Under the pieces are notes generated by a model that was not told where the DNA came from, ran no database searches, and saw only the letters and a program-made list of their open reading frames with translations. Both the position numbers and the translations under genes were made by a program. From assembly GCA_031279515.1 (NCBI GenBank), contig JAITII010000032.1:36303-100302 (forward strand): a stretch of DNA of 64,000 nucleotides, read 5' to 3'. This stretch comes from Deltaproteobacteria bacterium. GTDB lineage: Bacteria > Desulfobacterota > Desulfarculia > Adiutricales > Adiutricaceae. Below, piece by piece: positions 1-6,790 of the stretch (position 1 is the first letter of the stretch; each line of letters starts with the position of its first letter).

Positions 1-1802
1 ACGCAACAGCTGTATCTGCCCAATTGGAAGCCAACGTCAATGCCGCCTGGGCTGCCAAGTATCCCACTAATTTGGAAAAACTGGTATTTTCTCCTGGAGA
101 AAACGCCAATGCCTTAGCGGACCTAACACTGGCCAATATTATCGCCAGCGCCAATAATACTAATGCCACTGGCATAGGCCCCACGGATCATATCTGTGCA
201 GGGCAAAGCCTAAATATTCACACCGGCTACTATGCTGACACTACAGCCGGAGTATGGACTGACAGCGCCTCCATCGCCTCGGCCCTGGGGCTTACCAAAG
301 AAATCGTCTTTACGGTCACAAACACTGCAGGTACCTATTCAGTTGTAGATCAAGACGGAAACGCCCTCGCTGGCTCTCCCTATACCCCGCTTCCAACATC
401 ATTGACCTTCCAGGACTTTACCCCTTGGATGGCCAATGCAGCCAAGACATATATGTCCGAGCTTGTAGTAAGCACCGGAGGAGGCCGGGTAGAACTGGGC
501 GGCAACCTCAAGCCCACAGCGCCTAGTGCCGCAACAGTTGAACCCCTTAAGAGTAGTACCACAACTACTACCAATACTGTCAATACTGCCCTCCAAGGGT
601 TACTCCAAGGCACTGCCAATGTATCCGGCATAGTAGTCGATGTCTTTGACGGAACTCCGCCTCCACCGATTCCACCTGGCACCTTGACTACTGCCACTGA
701 TATGAACACCCTCGCTGCGGCCATAAACGATGACATTGACAGACTGCTCTACGAGTTTTACAACACTTACGGTTATCCTGTAGGCTTATCGGGCGGAGGA
801 AAACTCTTAAAGGGCGCCTCTACCGCTCCCAATGCTCCTACAACATTGACCCAATTGGAAAACGTCGCGACAACCGACACCTATAAGGAGGCATCTGGTC
901 AACAGACAGTGACGACCACTGGCTTCATTGACAAGTATAAGTTTGTAACCTTGGTAGCCAGCGCCGGTACGGCCTATACCAATGCCTCAGGCGTCTCCAA
1001 CTTTGGAGCCTGGGCCCTGGCCTCGGCTATCAACCACAATCCCAACAGCCAGTTCTGGGCCATGATCCAACCCTTTGACAGCAATGGCAATACCGCCGAC
1101 ATGGTCTATGTCTTCGCCAAAGAAGGCGGAGACTTAAACAGCATTCTGGCTTGCGACGTTGCCGATGGTGACATACCTTCCCAGGATGCTATAAAAGGCA
1201 TAGAGTTTGAGAACACCGAATCCGGCAAGATGAACCAGGACGGTACCAACCTCTCACTGGGCGGTCAGAACTGGGCCACCTTCAAGCCTGTACAAACCAG
1301 GGCTGGAATGGGTAAAGAGGTCTGGAACCTCACCCTAAACGGTAGGGATGTGGGTAAAGAAAGGGATCTCTGGATTGCAGCTGTCACAGACGGCAAAAAC
1401 GAAGTAAATACCCCGGGCCTCACAGGTAATATTATCAATGGCCTGGATCGTTACAGCTTCGTGGAAATCCAGAATGCCGACAATGGACCCTGGGTAGGGG
1501 CGGAAGTCCGCACCCAGTCTTCGGCCCAGGAAGCCCTAGACGCCTTAAATGACGCCATGGAGCGTAAGGACAAGGTCAGGGCAGATATTGGTGCTCTCCA
1601 GAATCGTTTGGAAAACACCATCACCAACCTGGAAATCCAGGTGGAAGCCCTCCAGGCTTCCGAAAGTCGCATATCGGACGCAGACCTAGCTACGGAAATG
1701 ACTGAGTTTGTACGCAATCAGGTACTTGCCCAAGCTGCAGTCGCTATGCTATCTCAGGCCAACTCCTTGCCGCAGATGGCTCTCTCACTCCTAAACGGAT
1801 AA
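1..1802 (+). CDS. Flagellin, 5' end cut off by the window edge
   Basis: Filament subunit exported by the flagellar type III system. The reading frame is open from the first bases, so the start lies upstream. The TTG at base 24 in the ORF track is only the first possible start codon in the window and not a real start. The last 80 or so residues are a typical flagellin C-terminal D1/D0 helix: the motif SRISDADLATEM, then a hydrophobic end containing AMLSQANSLPQMALSLL. At least 590 residues remain after loss of the N-terminal domain, so the full protein is well above the roughly 300-500 aa of many flagellins. The excess is a Thr/Ala/Gly-rich variable region that would form the surface-exposed D2/D3 part. 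It stands alone, with a strong terminator after it. It could be one of several flagellin paralogues; only the family is certain. Confidence 0.93.
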   Translation, partial: ATAVSAQLEANVNAAWAAKYPTNLEKLVFSPGENANALADLTLANIIASANNTNATGIGPTDHICAGQSLNIHTGYYADTTAGVWTDSASIASALGLTKEIVFTVTNTAGTYSVVDQDGNALAGSPYTPLPTSLTFQDFTPWMANAAKTYMSELVVSTGGGRVELGGNLKPTAPSAATVEPLKSSTTTTTNTVNTALQGLLQGTANVSGIVVDVFDGTPPPPIPPGTLTTATDMNTLAAAINDDIDRLLYEFYNTYGYPVGLSGGGKLLKGASTAPNAPTTLTQLENVATTDTYKEASGQQTVTTTGFIDKYKFVTLVASAGTAYTNASGVSNFGAWALASAINHNPNSQFWAMIQPFDSNGNTADMVYVFAKEGGDLNSILACDVADGDIPSQDAIKGIEFENTESGKMNQDGTNLSLGGQNWATFKPVQTRAGMGKEVWNLTLNGRDVGKERDLWIAAVTDGKNEVNTPGLTGNIINGLDRYSFVEIQNADNGPWVGAEVRTQSSAQEALDALNDAMERKDKVRADIGALQNRLENTITNLEIQVEALQASESRISDADLATEMTEFVRNQVLAQAAVAMLSQANSLPQMALSLLNG

Positions 1803-1847
1803 ATTTCACTCGCAGTACTAAAGTAAAACCTTCCTTCAACACCAATT

Positions 1848-1893
1848 GGCCCCTGGCAGCCGCTGATATTCAGCGGCTGCCAGGGGCCTTTTT
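1848..1893 (+). terminator. Intrinsic terminator of the flagellin gene
   Basis: A 19-bp perfect stem (GGCCCCTGGCAGCCGCTGA with its complement) has a 3-nt loop and is followed by a T run. It lies 46 bases after the flagellin stop. The remaining bases up to cbiB (1894-2118) contain no gene that I can see; a TATAAT-like hexamer occurs about 25 bases before the cbiB start. Confidence 0.92.
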
Positions 1894-2118
1894 CATTTGA
1901 CGCTAAGGGTCCCCTTGACTTAGGACAAAAGAGCTTTAATTTTAAAGGGAATGGGTGCTTCTAGGCCTTGGCTAAAAACTTGCCATCTTCCAAGCCCATG
2001 TGTTAAATTTGCGCCAAAGTCCTTATCTCCATATTTTGGGGACCTTATTTTATTATCCCCCAATATTCCCTGAGCTCCAAAATAGCTCCTATATAATATA
2101 GTTTCCGGTTAAACCCTT

Positions 2119-3123
2119 ATGGCCCCCCTCCTCACCACTCTGGCCTTTCTCTTGGACAGCATCATAGGCGATCCCCAATCCTGGCCTCACCCTGTTCGTT
2201 GGATAGGCCGCCTTATCACCCTCTGGGAAAAAGTTTTAAGGGCCACCCTTTCCTTCCTCAAGGCAAGCTCGCCTTTTGCCTTCATCTTAGCCGGGTTCTT
2301 TCTCTATATTTTTGTGGTGGGCATAAGCGCTTGTCTCGTCTATCTGGCCCTGTATTTTTCCCACAAGTATCTTTTTGTCCTCTGGGCCCTTTTGGCCCTT
2401 TACCTGGTCTTCGCCTCCATCTGTCTTCGGGACCTTATCCGCCACACCCAGAGGGTGGAAGCCTTTCTTGCCAAAGGCGACCTTTTGAGCGCCAGAGACG
2501 CCCTTTCCTGGATAGTGGGAAGGGACACCAGTTCCCTAGATGAGGCGGCTATCCGCCGCGCCGAGATAGAGACCTTGGCTGAAAACTTCTCCGATGGCCT
2601 GGTTGCCCCTCTATTCTACCTGGCGCTTTTTGGCCCCTTGTTTGCCTGGATCTATAAGGCCACCAACACCTTAGACAGCATGGTGGGCTATAAAAATGAA
2701 AAATATCTCTATCTTGGGCGCTTCTCAGCTAAAATGGACGATCTCTTGAACTATCTTCCAGCCCGCATAGCTGCCCTACTCTTAATAGCTGCCGCAAAAC
2801 TTGGATCTTTTGATGCCAAAGAGGCAGCTAAGCTCTGGCGCAAAGAGAGCCGTTTCCATACCAGCCCCAATTCCGGCCAGACCGAGGCCACCATGGCCGG
2901 GGCCTTAGGTGTCCACTTGGGTGGTAATTCCTATTACAGGGGGATCTTGGTGGAAAAGCCCACCATAGGTGCCGGAGGCAAAGAAGCCTCCCATGCCGAG
3001 GTCCAGGCTGCCGAATATATAGTGACCCTAGGCACCTTGCTGGCCCTTGCCCTTTGCCTCCTTGTAATGGGACTTATTAGCTTCTTTTTCACTAACCCTT
3101 GGGGTTGGGCCCTTTGCCACTAA
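2119..3123 (+). CDS. cbiB: Adenosylcobinamide-phosphate synthase (CbiB/CobD family)
   Basis: Membrane enzyme of the cobalamin pathway. It attaches the aminopropanol (phosphate) arm to adenosylcobyric acid in the lower part of B12 synthesis. At 334 aa it has the usual family size. Family motifs are visible in order: GDPQSWPHPVRWIG near residue 17, NTLDSMVGYKNEKY near residue 187, DDLLNYLPAR around residue 206, and the block SPNSGQTEATMAGALG near residue 252. Several hydrophobic segments (about residues 52-105, 162-180, 212-225 and 301-323) fit a multi-pass inner-membrane protein. The start is ATG, without a clear SD. No other cob/cbi gene is adjacent, so it is a lone pathway gene here. It lies upstream of a cobalamin riboswitch and the tonB operon but is not controlled by that riboswitch. 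Confidence 0.93.
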   Translation: MAPLLTTLAFLLDSIIGDPQSWPHPVRWIGRLITLWEKVLRATLSFLKASSPFAFILAGFFLYIFVVGISACLVYLALYFSHKYLFVLWALLALYLVFASICLRDLIRHTQRVEAFLAKGDLLSARDALSWIVGRDTSSLDEAAIRRAEIETLAENFSDGLVAPLFYLALFGPLFAWIYKATNTLDSMVGYKNEKYLYLGRFSAKMDDLLNYLPARIAALLLIAAAKLGSFDAKEAAKLWRKESRFHTSPNSGQTEATMAGALGVHLGGNSYYRGILVEKPTIGAGGKEASHAEVQAAEYIVTLGTLLALALCLLVMGLISFFFTNPWGWALCH

Positions 3124-3832
3124 AGGGAGAAGCCAATAAAAGTAAAAATAAAAATTTTTATCATAAATACTATATAGTTATATATTTTTCCTTCTAAAAA
3201 AATAATTACCTAATAATCATATATAAGAAAAACTCTTATATGTTTTTTTAAGTTTTACTTTTCTATATAATTATACTTTTTCCAGTACTTCAAAAATATT
3301 TTTTTCCCTAAACGAAAATTCGCAAAACCCCAAAAACTTTTCAAAAAAATATCTAGCCCCTTACACTTGGCTATAGATAGTGCAGCTTACAAAAGATTTG
3401 CCCTCTAGAAATATCCTTTAAAAATTTCATAAAAATGCTGCCCTTTGTCTCAAAGGCTATCCCTCTTGGTGCAAAACTGCAAAATTCAGCCGGTACCCAG
3501 TTAGAGGAAGGCTATGAATCTACTTAGCAGAAATAAAATTTTTCCAATTTTTCTATATTTTCTACATATAGTATGAATGTTCATGAAACACTATACTTTT
3601 AATTAGCCACCTTTAGCCAAAGGGCCCCATCTATTATTTGCATAACTCTACAATATAATATTTATGGTAAAAAGAGCGCCCTTGGAACATCTGTAAGCAA
3701 CTAGGGCATTTCCGGGGAGGCCTTTCATTTTTAGAAAGCATTTTAGCCTTTGTGGAAACTTACAAGAGACAAGAGAACTATAATAATGGATAATATCAAC
3801 AGAAAATTTTTACCCCACCAAATAAATCCTGC
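3124..3832. other. AT-rich gap without a recognisable gene
   Basis: About 700 bases, very rich in A and T, with many A/T runs and no ORF of coding character. The minus-strand ORF at 3743-4018 overlaps the riboswitch leader and is taken as chance. No strong terminator for cbiB is visible. Confidence 0.6.
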
Positions 3833-3862
3833 TTGACAGCAGAAAAATAGGCAGTTTATAAT
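3833..3862 (+). promoter_or_regulatory. Sigma-70 type promoter of the exbB-exbD-tonB operon
   Basis: TTGACA (3833-3838) and TATAAT (3857-3862) are both perfect hexamers, separated by 18 bases. Transcription would begin near 3869, immediately before the cobalamin riboswitch. Confidence 0.8.
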
Positions 3863-3868
3863 AATGGG

Positions 3869-4048
3869 GCGTAGGCGCCTTGAAGGCTTAATTGGGAATC
3901 CTGTGTAAGTCAGGGACGAGCCCATCGCTGTATTTCCATTTTCGGTAGAAACCGAACGAATTCGCTCAATTTTTTCAGTCACTAACCACTCCAGCCAGGT
4001 TGGGAAGGCTGAGCGCATTTGGGAAGAGTCAGAAGACCTGCCTAGGCA
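3869..4048 (+). promoter_or_regulatory. Cobalamin (adenosylcobalamin-class) riboswitch
   Basis: The conserved core elements occur in the right order: TTAATTGGGAATCC, GTGTAAGTCAGGGACGAGCC and CGCTGTA on the 5' side, then a CACT...GGGAAGGC block, and finally the B12-box-like GTCAGAAGACCTGCC. A short outer helix can form between TAGGC near 3872 and GCCTA near 4040. It sits directly after a consensus promoter and is followed by an intrinsic terminator before exbB, so high cobalamin would be expected to switch off the TonB system. The identification rests on consensus matching by eye. Confidence 0.92.
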
Positions 4049-4128
4049 CTGGACTTATTCGCTTGGGGGACAAGTGAGAAGGCCAATCGCTAGAACTTTA
4101 ACAACATTTTCCAGGAACTATGGGCATC

Positions 4129-4164
4129 CCGGATCGCAAGTTATTTGTGGTTCGGTTTTTTTTT
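4129..4164 (+). terminator. Intrinsic terminator of the riboswitch expression platform
   Basis: CCGGATCGCA pairs with TGTGGTTCGG (10 pairs including G-U), with a 7-nt loop, followed directly by nine T residues. It lies between the riboswitch and exbB. This is the arrangement of a transcription-attenuation riboswitch. A further stem (TTCGCTTG...CAAGTGAG near 4058-4078) lies between aptamer and terminator. Confidence 0.85.
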
Positions 4165-4208
4165 ATCTTTACCTGGCTGTGATACTAATTTGAATAAGGT
4201 ATTCTAAA

Positions 4209-4904
4209 TTGGAACAATATTCAATCAAAGGGATGTTCTTACATGCTGACCCTGTAGTCCAAGGAGTTATGGTCCTCCTGCTCTTAGCTTCCATTGCTAC
4301 CTGGGTTGTCATTATTGAAAAAGCGTTGCTCCTTAGGAAGGCCAGTCGCATTGTCTGGCAGTTCAAAAGGACTGCCTATCAGATAGGCAATAGTATAGAC
4401 CCCGAAGATTACCCTGGGTTTTCTAGCATGATAGTAGAATCGGGTATCAAGGAGAGCTGGGATCACGCAGGGGGAGAGACCAGAGCTGATTATAGAGAAA
4501 GGGTGGAACGCACCATGCGGGGTACCCTAGCCAGCAGGATATACAGGCTGGAGGCTAGGATTACCCTTTTAGCTACAGTAGGGTCCACCTGCCCCTTTAT
4601 TGGACTTTTTGGCACGGTCTGGGGCATTATGCATAGCTTTATCGGCATCGCCGCCACCGGCGAGACTACCTTGGCTGTTGTTGCCCCAGGTATCGCAGAA
4701 GCCCTCTTTGCTACTGCTATGGGTCTTTGCGCTGCTATACCGGCGGTTGTAGCTTTCAACAAGGTCAACGCCACCTTGAAGAAACTCACCAAGGAAGCCG
4801 TAGCAGCTATAGGACTAGTTGGTAATGCTTTGGCCAGGATGCATTTCCAGCAAAAAGAGTCCAGGACCCAACCCTATATAGCCAAAGTGGAAAAACAAGG
4901 TTAA
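4209..4904 (+). CDS. exbB: ExbB-type proton channel subunit (MotA/TolQ/ExbB family)
   Basis: Inner-membrane subunit that, with ExbD, uses the proton gradient to energise TonB. The 231-aa length matches the family. It has an N-terminal membrane segment (about residues 17-38) and then a cytoplasmic loop. Two further hydrophobic helices follow, containing STCPFIGLFGTVWGIMHSF and AIAEALFATAMGLCAAIPAVVAFN-type sequence, the signature of the MotA/TolQ/ExbB channel domain. The start is taken as TTG at 4209, which has AAGG about 8 bases upstream; the alternative ATG at 4233 has its AAAGGG directly abutting it. It is the first gene after the cobalamin riboswitch, and exbD starts 5 bases after it ends. 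TolQ is the alternative family member, but the tonB downstream favours ExbB. Confidence 0.93.
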   Translation: MEQYSIKGMFLHADPVVQGVMVLLLLASIATWVVIIEKALLLRKASRIVWQFKRTAYQIGNSIDPEDYPGFSSMIVESGIKESWDHAGGETRADYRERVERTMRGTLASRIYRLEARITLLATVGSTCPFIGLFGTVWGIMHSFIGIAATGETTLAVVAPGIAEALFATAMGLCAAIPAVVAFNKVNATLKKLTKEAVAAIGLVGNALARMHFQQKESRTQPYIAKVEKQG

Positions 4905-4909
4905 TAGCC

Positions 4910-5548
4910 ATGGATTCGCATGATCAGGATCTAGTGAGTGCTGATACCAGCGATGGAGCCATGTCAGAAATAAACGTCACTCCGTTTATTGATGTCATGC
5001 TTGTTTTATTAATCATTTTCATGGTCACCGCACCACTTATGATGGGCGGCGTACGCATAAACCTTCCCAAGACCGATGGCACTCCCATGGAGCGCCCAGA
5101 AAAACCGCTCATAGTCAGCCTGGACGCAGAAAACCAGGTTTATGTGGACAAGGACATGGTCCTGGATGCAAATAGGGCAACTATATTTAGAGAGCTTGCC
5201 CTAGCCTCTCAATCGGGTGAAGTCTTTGTCAGGGGAGACGGAGAGGTCAAGTACGGAAGGATGATGGAACTCATGAGCGAACTGGGGCAAGCGGGTTTTT
5301 CCCGGGTGACCCTAGTCACCAATGTCCAGAAGGGCGGCCCCTCATCAGGTGGCGGTGATGCCGCACCAGCTTCCGATACAAGCGGAAGTGCCCCGGCTAC
5401 TCCAGCTACTCCAGCAGCCCCAGCTACTCCAGCAGCCCCTGCTGCTCCGGCAGCTCCGGCAGCTCCTGCTGCTCCTGCTGCTCCGGCAGCTCCCAGTGCC
5501 TCCTCCGGTGGGACCGGGAGCCCAGCTCCAGCAGCTCCGGGGACTTAA
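4910..5548 (+). CDS. exbD: ExbD-type proton channel subunit with an Ala/Pro-rich tail
   Basis: Partner of ExbB in TonB energisation. The N-terminal part is typical: EINVTPFIDVMLVLLIIFMV contains the single transmembrane helix with the functional Asp, followed by NLPKT and a periplasmic domain ending near residue 140. The protein is 212 aa, compared with about 135-145 usually. The excess is a C-terminal periplasmic tail of repeated PATPAAP/PAAPAAP units, a low-complexity linker like that of TonB itself. The tail is encoded by GCTCCTGCTGCTCC-type repeats, which keep all forward frames open. The start is ATG with weak SD spacing, 5 bases after exbB. The tail is odd for the family and may reach through the peptidoglycan. 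Confidence 0.93.
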   Translation: MDSHDQDLVSADTSDGAMSEINVTPFIDVMLVLLIIFMVTAPLMMGGVRINLPKTDGTPMERPEKPLIVSLDAENQVYVDKDMVLDANRATIFRELALASQSGEVFVRGDGEVKYGRMMELMSELGQAGFSRVTLVTNVQKGGPSSGGGDAAPASDTSGSAPATPATPAAPATPAAPAAPAAPAAPAAPAAPAAPSASSGGTGSPAPAAPGT

Positions 5549-5570
5549 CATTTATGGGAGGAACAGTCTT

Positions 5571-6347
5571 TTGGCAGACTTTGAGGCACAATCTTCAGTA
5601 GAGACCTCAGCTTTCCGCAAGGCTATGATAATAGCCGTAGTACTTCATGCTGCGGTCATAGGGCTGATACTTTTTCCCAAGCAGGCTGACTCCTTCCAAC
5701 CCCTGGCTACCATGGACTTTGATGTTTATGACCCCTTAGGCGGAGAACCAGGCGGTGAAATGGAAGCACCACCAGAGGAGCCCGAGCCTGAACCAGAATT
5801 CGAACCGGAGCCTGAACCAGAACTTGAAGAGCCTCCGGATATCATTGAGAGTACCGCAGAAGAGGCCGAGCCTTTACCTCCGCCGCCTCCGCCTCTGCCG
5901 CCAGAAGAAAAACCAAAACAAAAACCAAAGCCAAAGCCTACGCCTGCGCCCCAAGCCAATCCTAATCCTGGTCCCCCAGCAGCGGGACCTGGTCTGGGAG
6001 GAGGTCCGGGCACAGGACAGGGGGGCTCAGGTGGCGGTACCGGCAAAGGCAATGCCAATGCATTGGGCGCCTACAAGGCCAAGGTACAGCGCAAGCTTGA
6101 GCGCTACAAAAAATACCCGCCCCGCGCCAGAAGTGATAGGCAAGAGGGCACGGCCACAGTACGTTTCACGATAAACCGCAGTGGCCAGGTGGTAAACTAT
6201 TCACTTGTTAGTAGCTCGGGCCATGCCATCTTAGACGATGAGGTCTTAGCCCTTTTAAGGAGGGTGAATCCCTTTCCGGAGTTTCCTCCGGAAATCCCGG
6301 ATAGTACTCTGACCCTCACAGCACCGATACAGTTTTCTTTGCGTTAG
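5571..6347 (+). CDS. tonB: TonB energy-transducing protein
   Basis: Carries proton-motive energy from ExbB-ExbD to outer-membrane receptors. The ORF track begins at 5322 inside exbD, but the real start is most likely TTG at 5571: it has GGGAGG nine bases upstream and lies just after the exbD stop, giving 258 aa. The order of parts is classic: a short cytoplasmic end, one membrane helix (AMIIAVVLHAAVIGLILF), a Glu-Pro repeat region (EPEPEFEPEPEPELEEPP), a Lys-Pro segment (KPKQKPKPKPTP), a Gly-rich linker, and a C-terminal TonB domain. That domain has YPPRARSDRQEGTATVRFTI and VNPFPEFPPEIP. No TonB-dependent receptor gene follows, so the B12 receptor must lie elsewhere. Confidence 0.92.
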   Translation: MADFEAQSSVETSAFRKAMIIAVVLHAAVIGLILFPKQADSFQPLATMDFDVYDPLGGEPGGEMEAPPEEPEPEPEFEPEPEPELEEPPDIIESTAEEAEPLPPPPPPLPPEEKPKQKPKPKPTPAPQANPNPGPPAAGPGLGGGPGTGQGGSGGGTGKGNANALGAYKAKVQRKLERYKKYPPRARSDRQEGTATVRFTINRSGQVVNYSLVSSSGHAILDDEVLALLRRVNPFPEFPPEIPDSTLTLTAPIQFSLR

Positions 6348-6385
6348 CTACGCTATCTTCAAATACTAGCAGTTATCTCATTTCT

Positions 6386-6421
6386 AAAAGCAAAGGGGGG
6401 CATGCCCCCATTTGCTTTTTA
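6386..6421 (+). terminator. Intrinsic terminator of the tonB operon
   Basis: AAAAGCAAA-GGGGG-CATG-CCCCC-(A)TTTGCTTTTT forms a GC-rich stem with flanking A/T pairing and a T run. It could also act on the opposite strand. Confidence 0.88.
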
Positions 6422-6790
6422 GCTTTTCTTTGTATGGAAATTACTTAAAAAATTTATTTTTATATTTTACCACTATCTTAAGATGCTAGAAATCTTTATC
6501 AAATAAAAAATTTTTATAGCTTTTTTGTTTTCAAACTGCAAGGACAAAAATTTTTAGGTTTTTTTTAAGCCGCAAGGAAAAATTTTTTAATTAATGGGAA
6601 AATATAAAGGCTATGAAGTTATAAGCTCTTAGCAATAAGTTTAGCACTATAAGCTTTTAGCAATAAGTTTTCACTTAAAAAAATTATCAAAGTTAATAGA
6701 GATTATCAAGCTAAAAAGGAAAGATTTTTTAGCTAGCTAAAGGCCAATTTAACTTATCTTTTAAAGTGAGACGGAATAAAAAATTTTCCT
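6422..6790. other. AT-rich gap between convergent tonB and nrdJ
   Basis: No gene visible. It contains a loose direct repeat, TAAGCTCTTAGCAATAAGTTT / TAAGCTTTTAGCAATAAGTTT (about 30 bases apart near 6623 and 6650), within strongly A/T-biased DNA. Confidence 0.5.

Noticed and set aside
1894-2118. Possible second cobalamin riboswitch before cbiB (AAAGGGAATGGGTG)
   Set aside because: Only this short stretch resembles the aptamer. The B12-box and other conserved blocks are missing.
3743-4018. Minus-strand ORF of 91 aa
   Set aside because: It overlaps the cobalamin riboswitch and promoter on the other strand, has no SD and no family features.
5322-5570. ORF-track N-terminal extension of tonB (Gln/Leu/Pro-rich)
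   Set aside because: It is the shifted reading of the exbD tail. The SD GGGAGG before TTG 5571 marks a better start.
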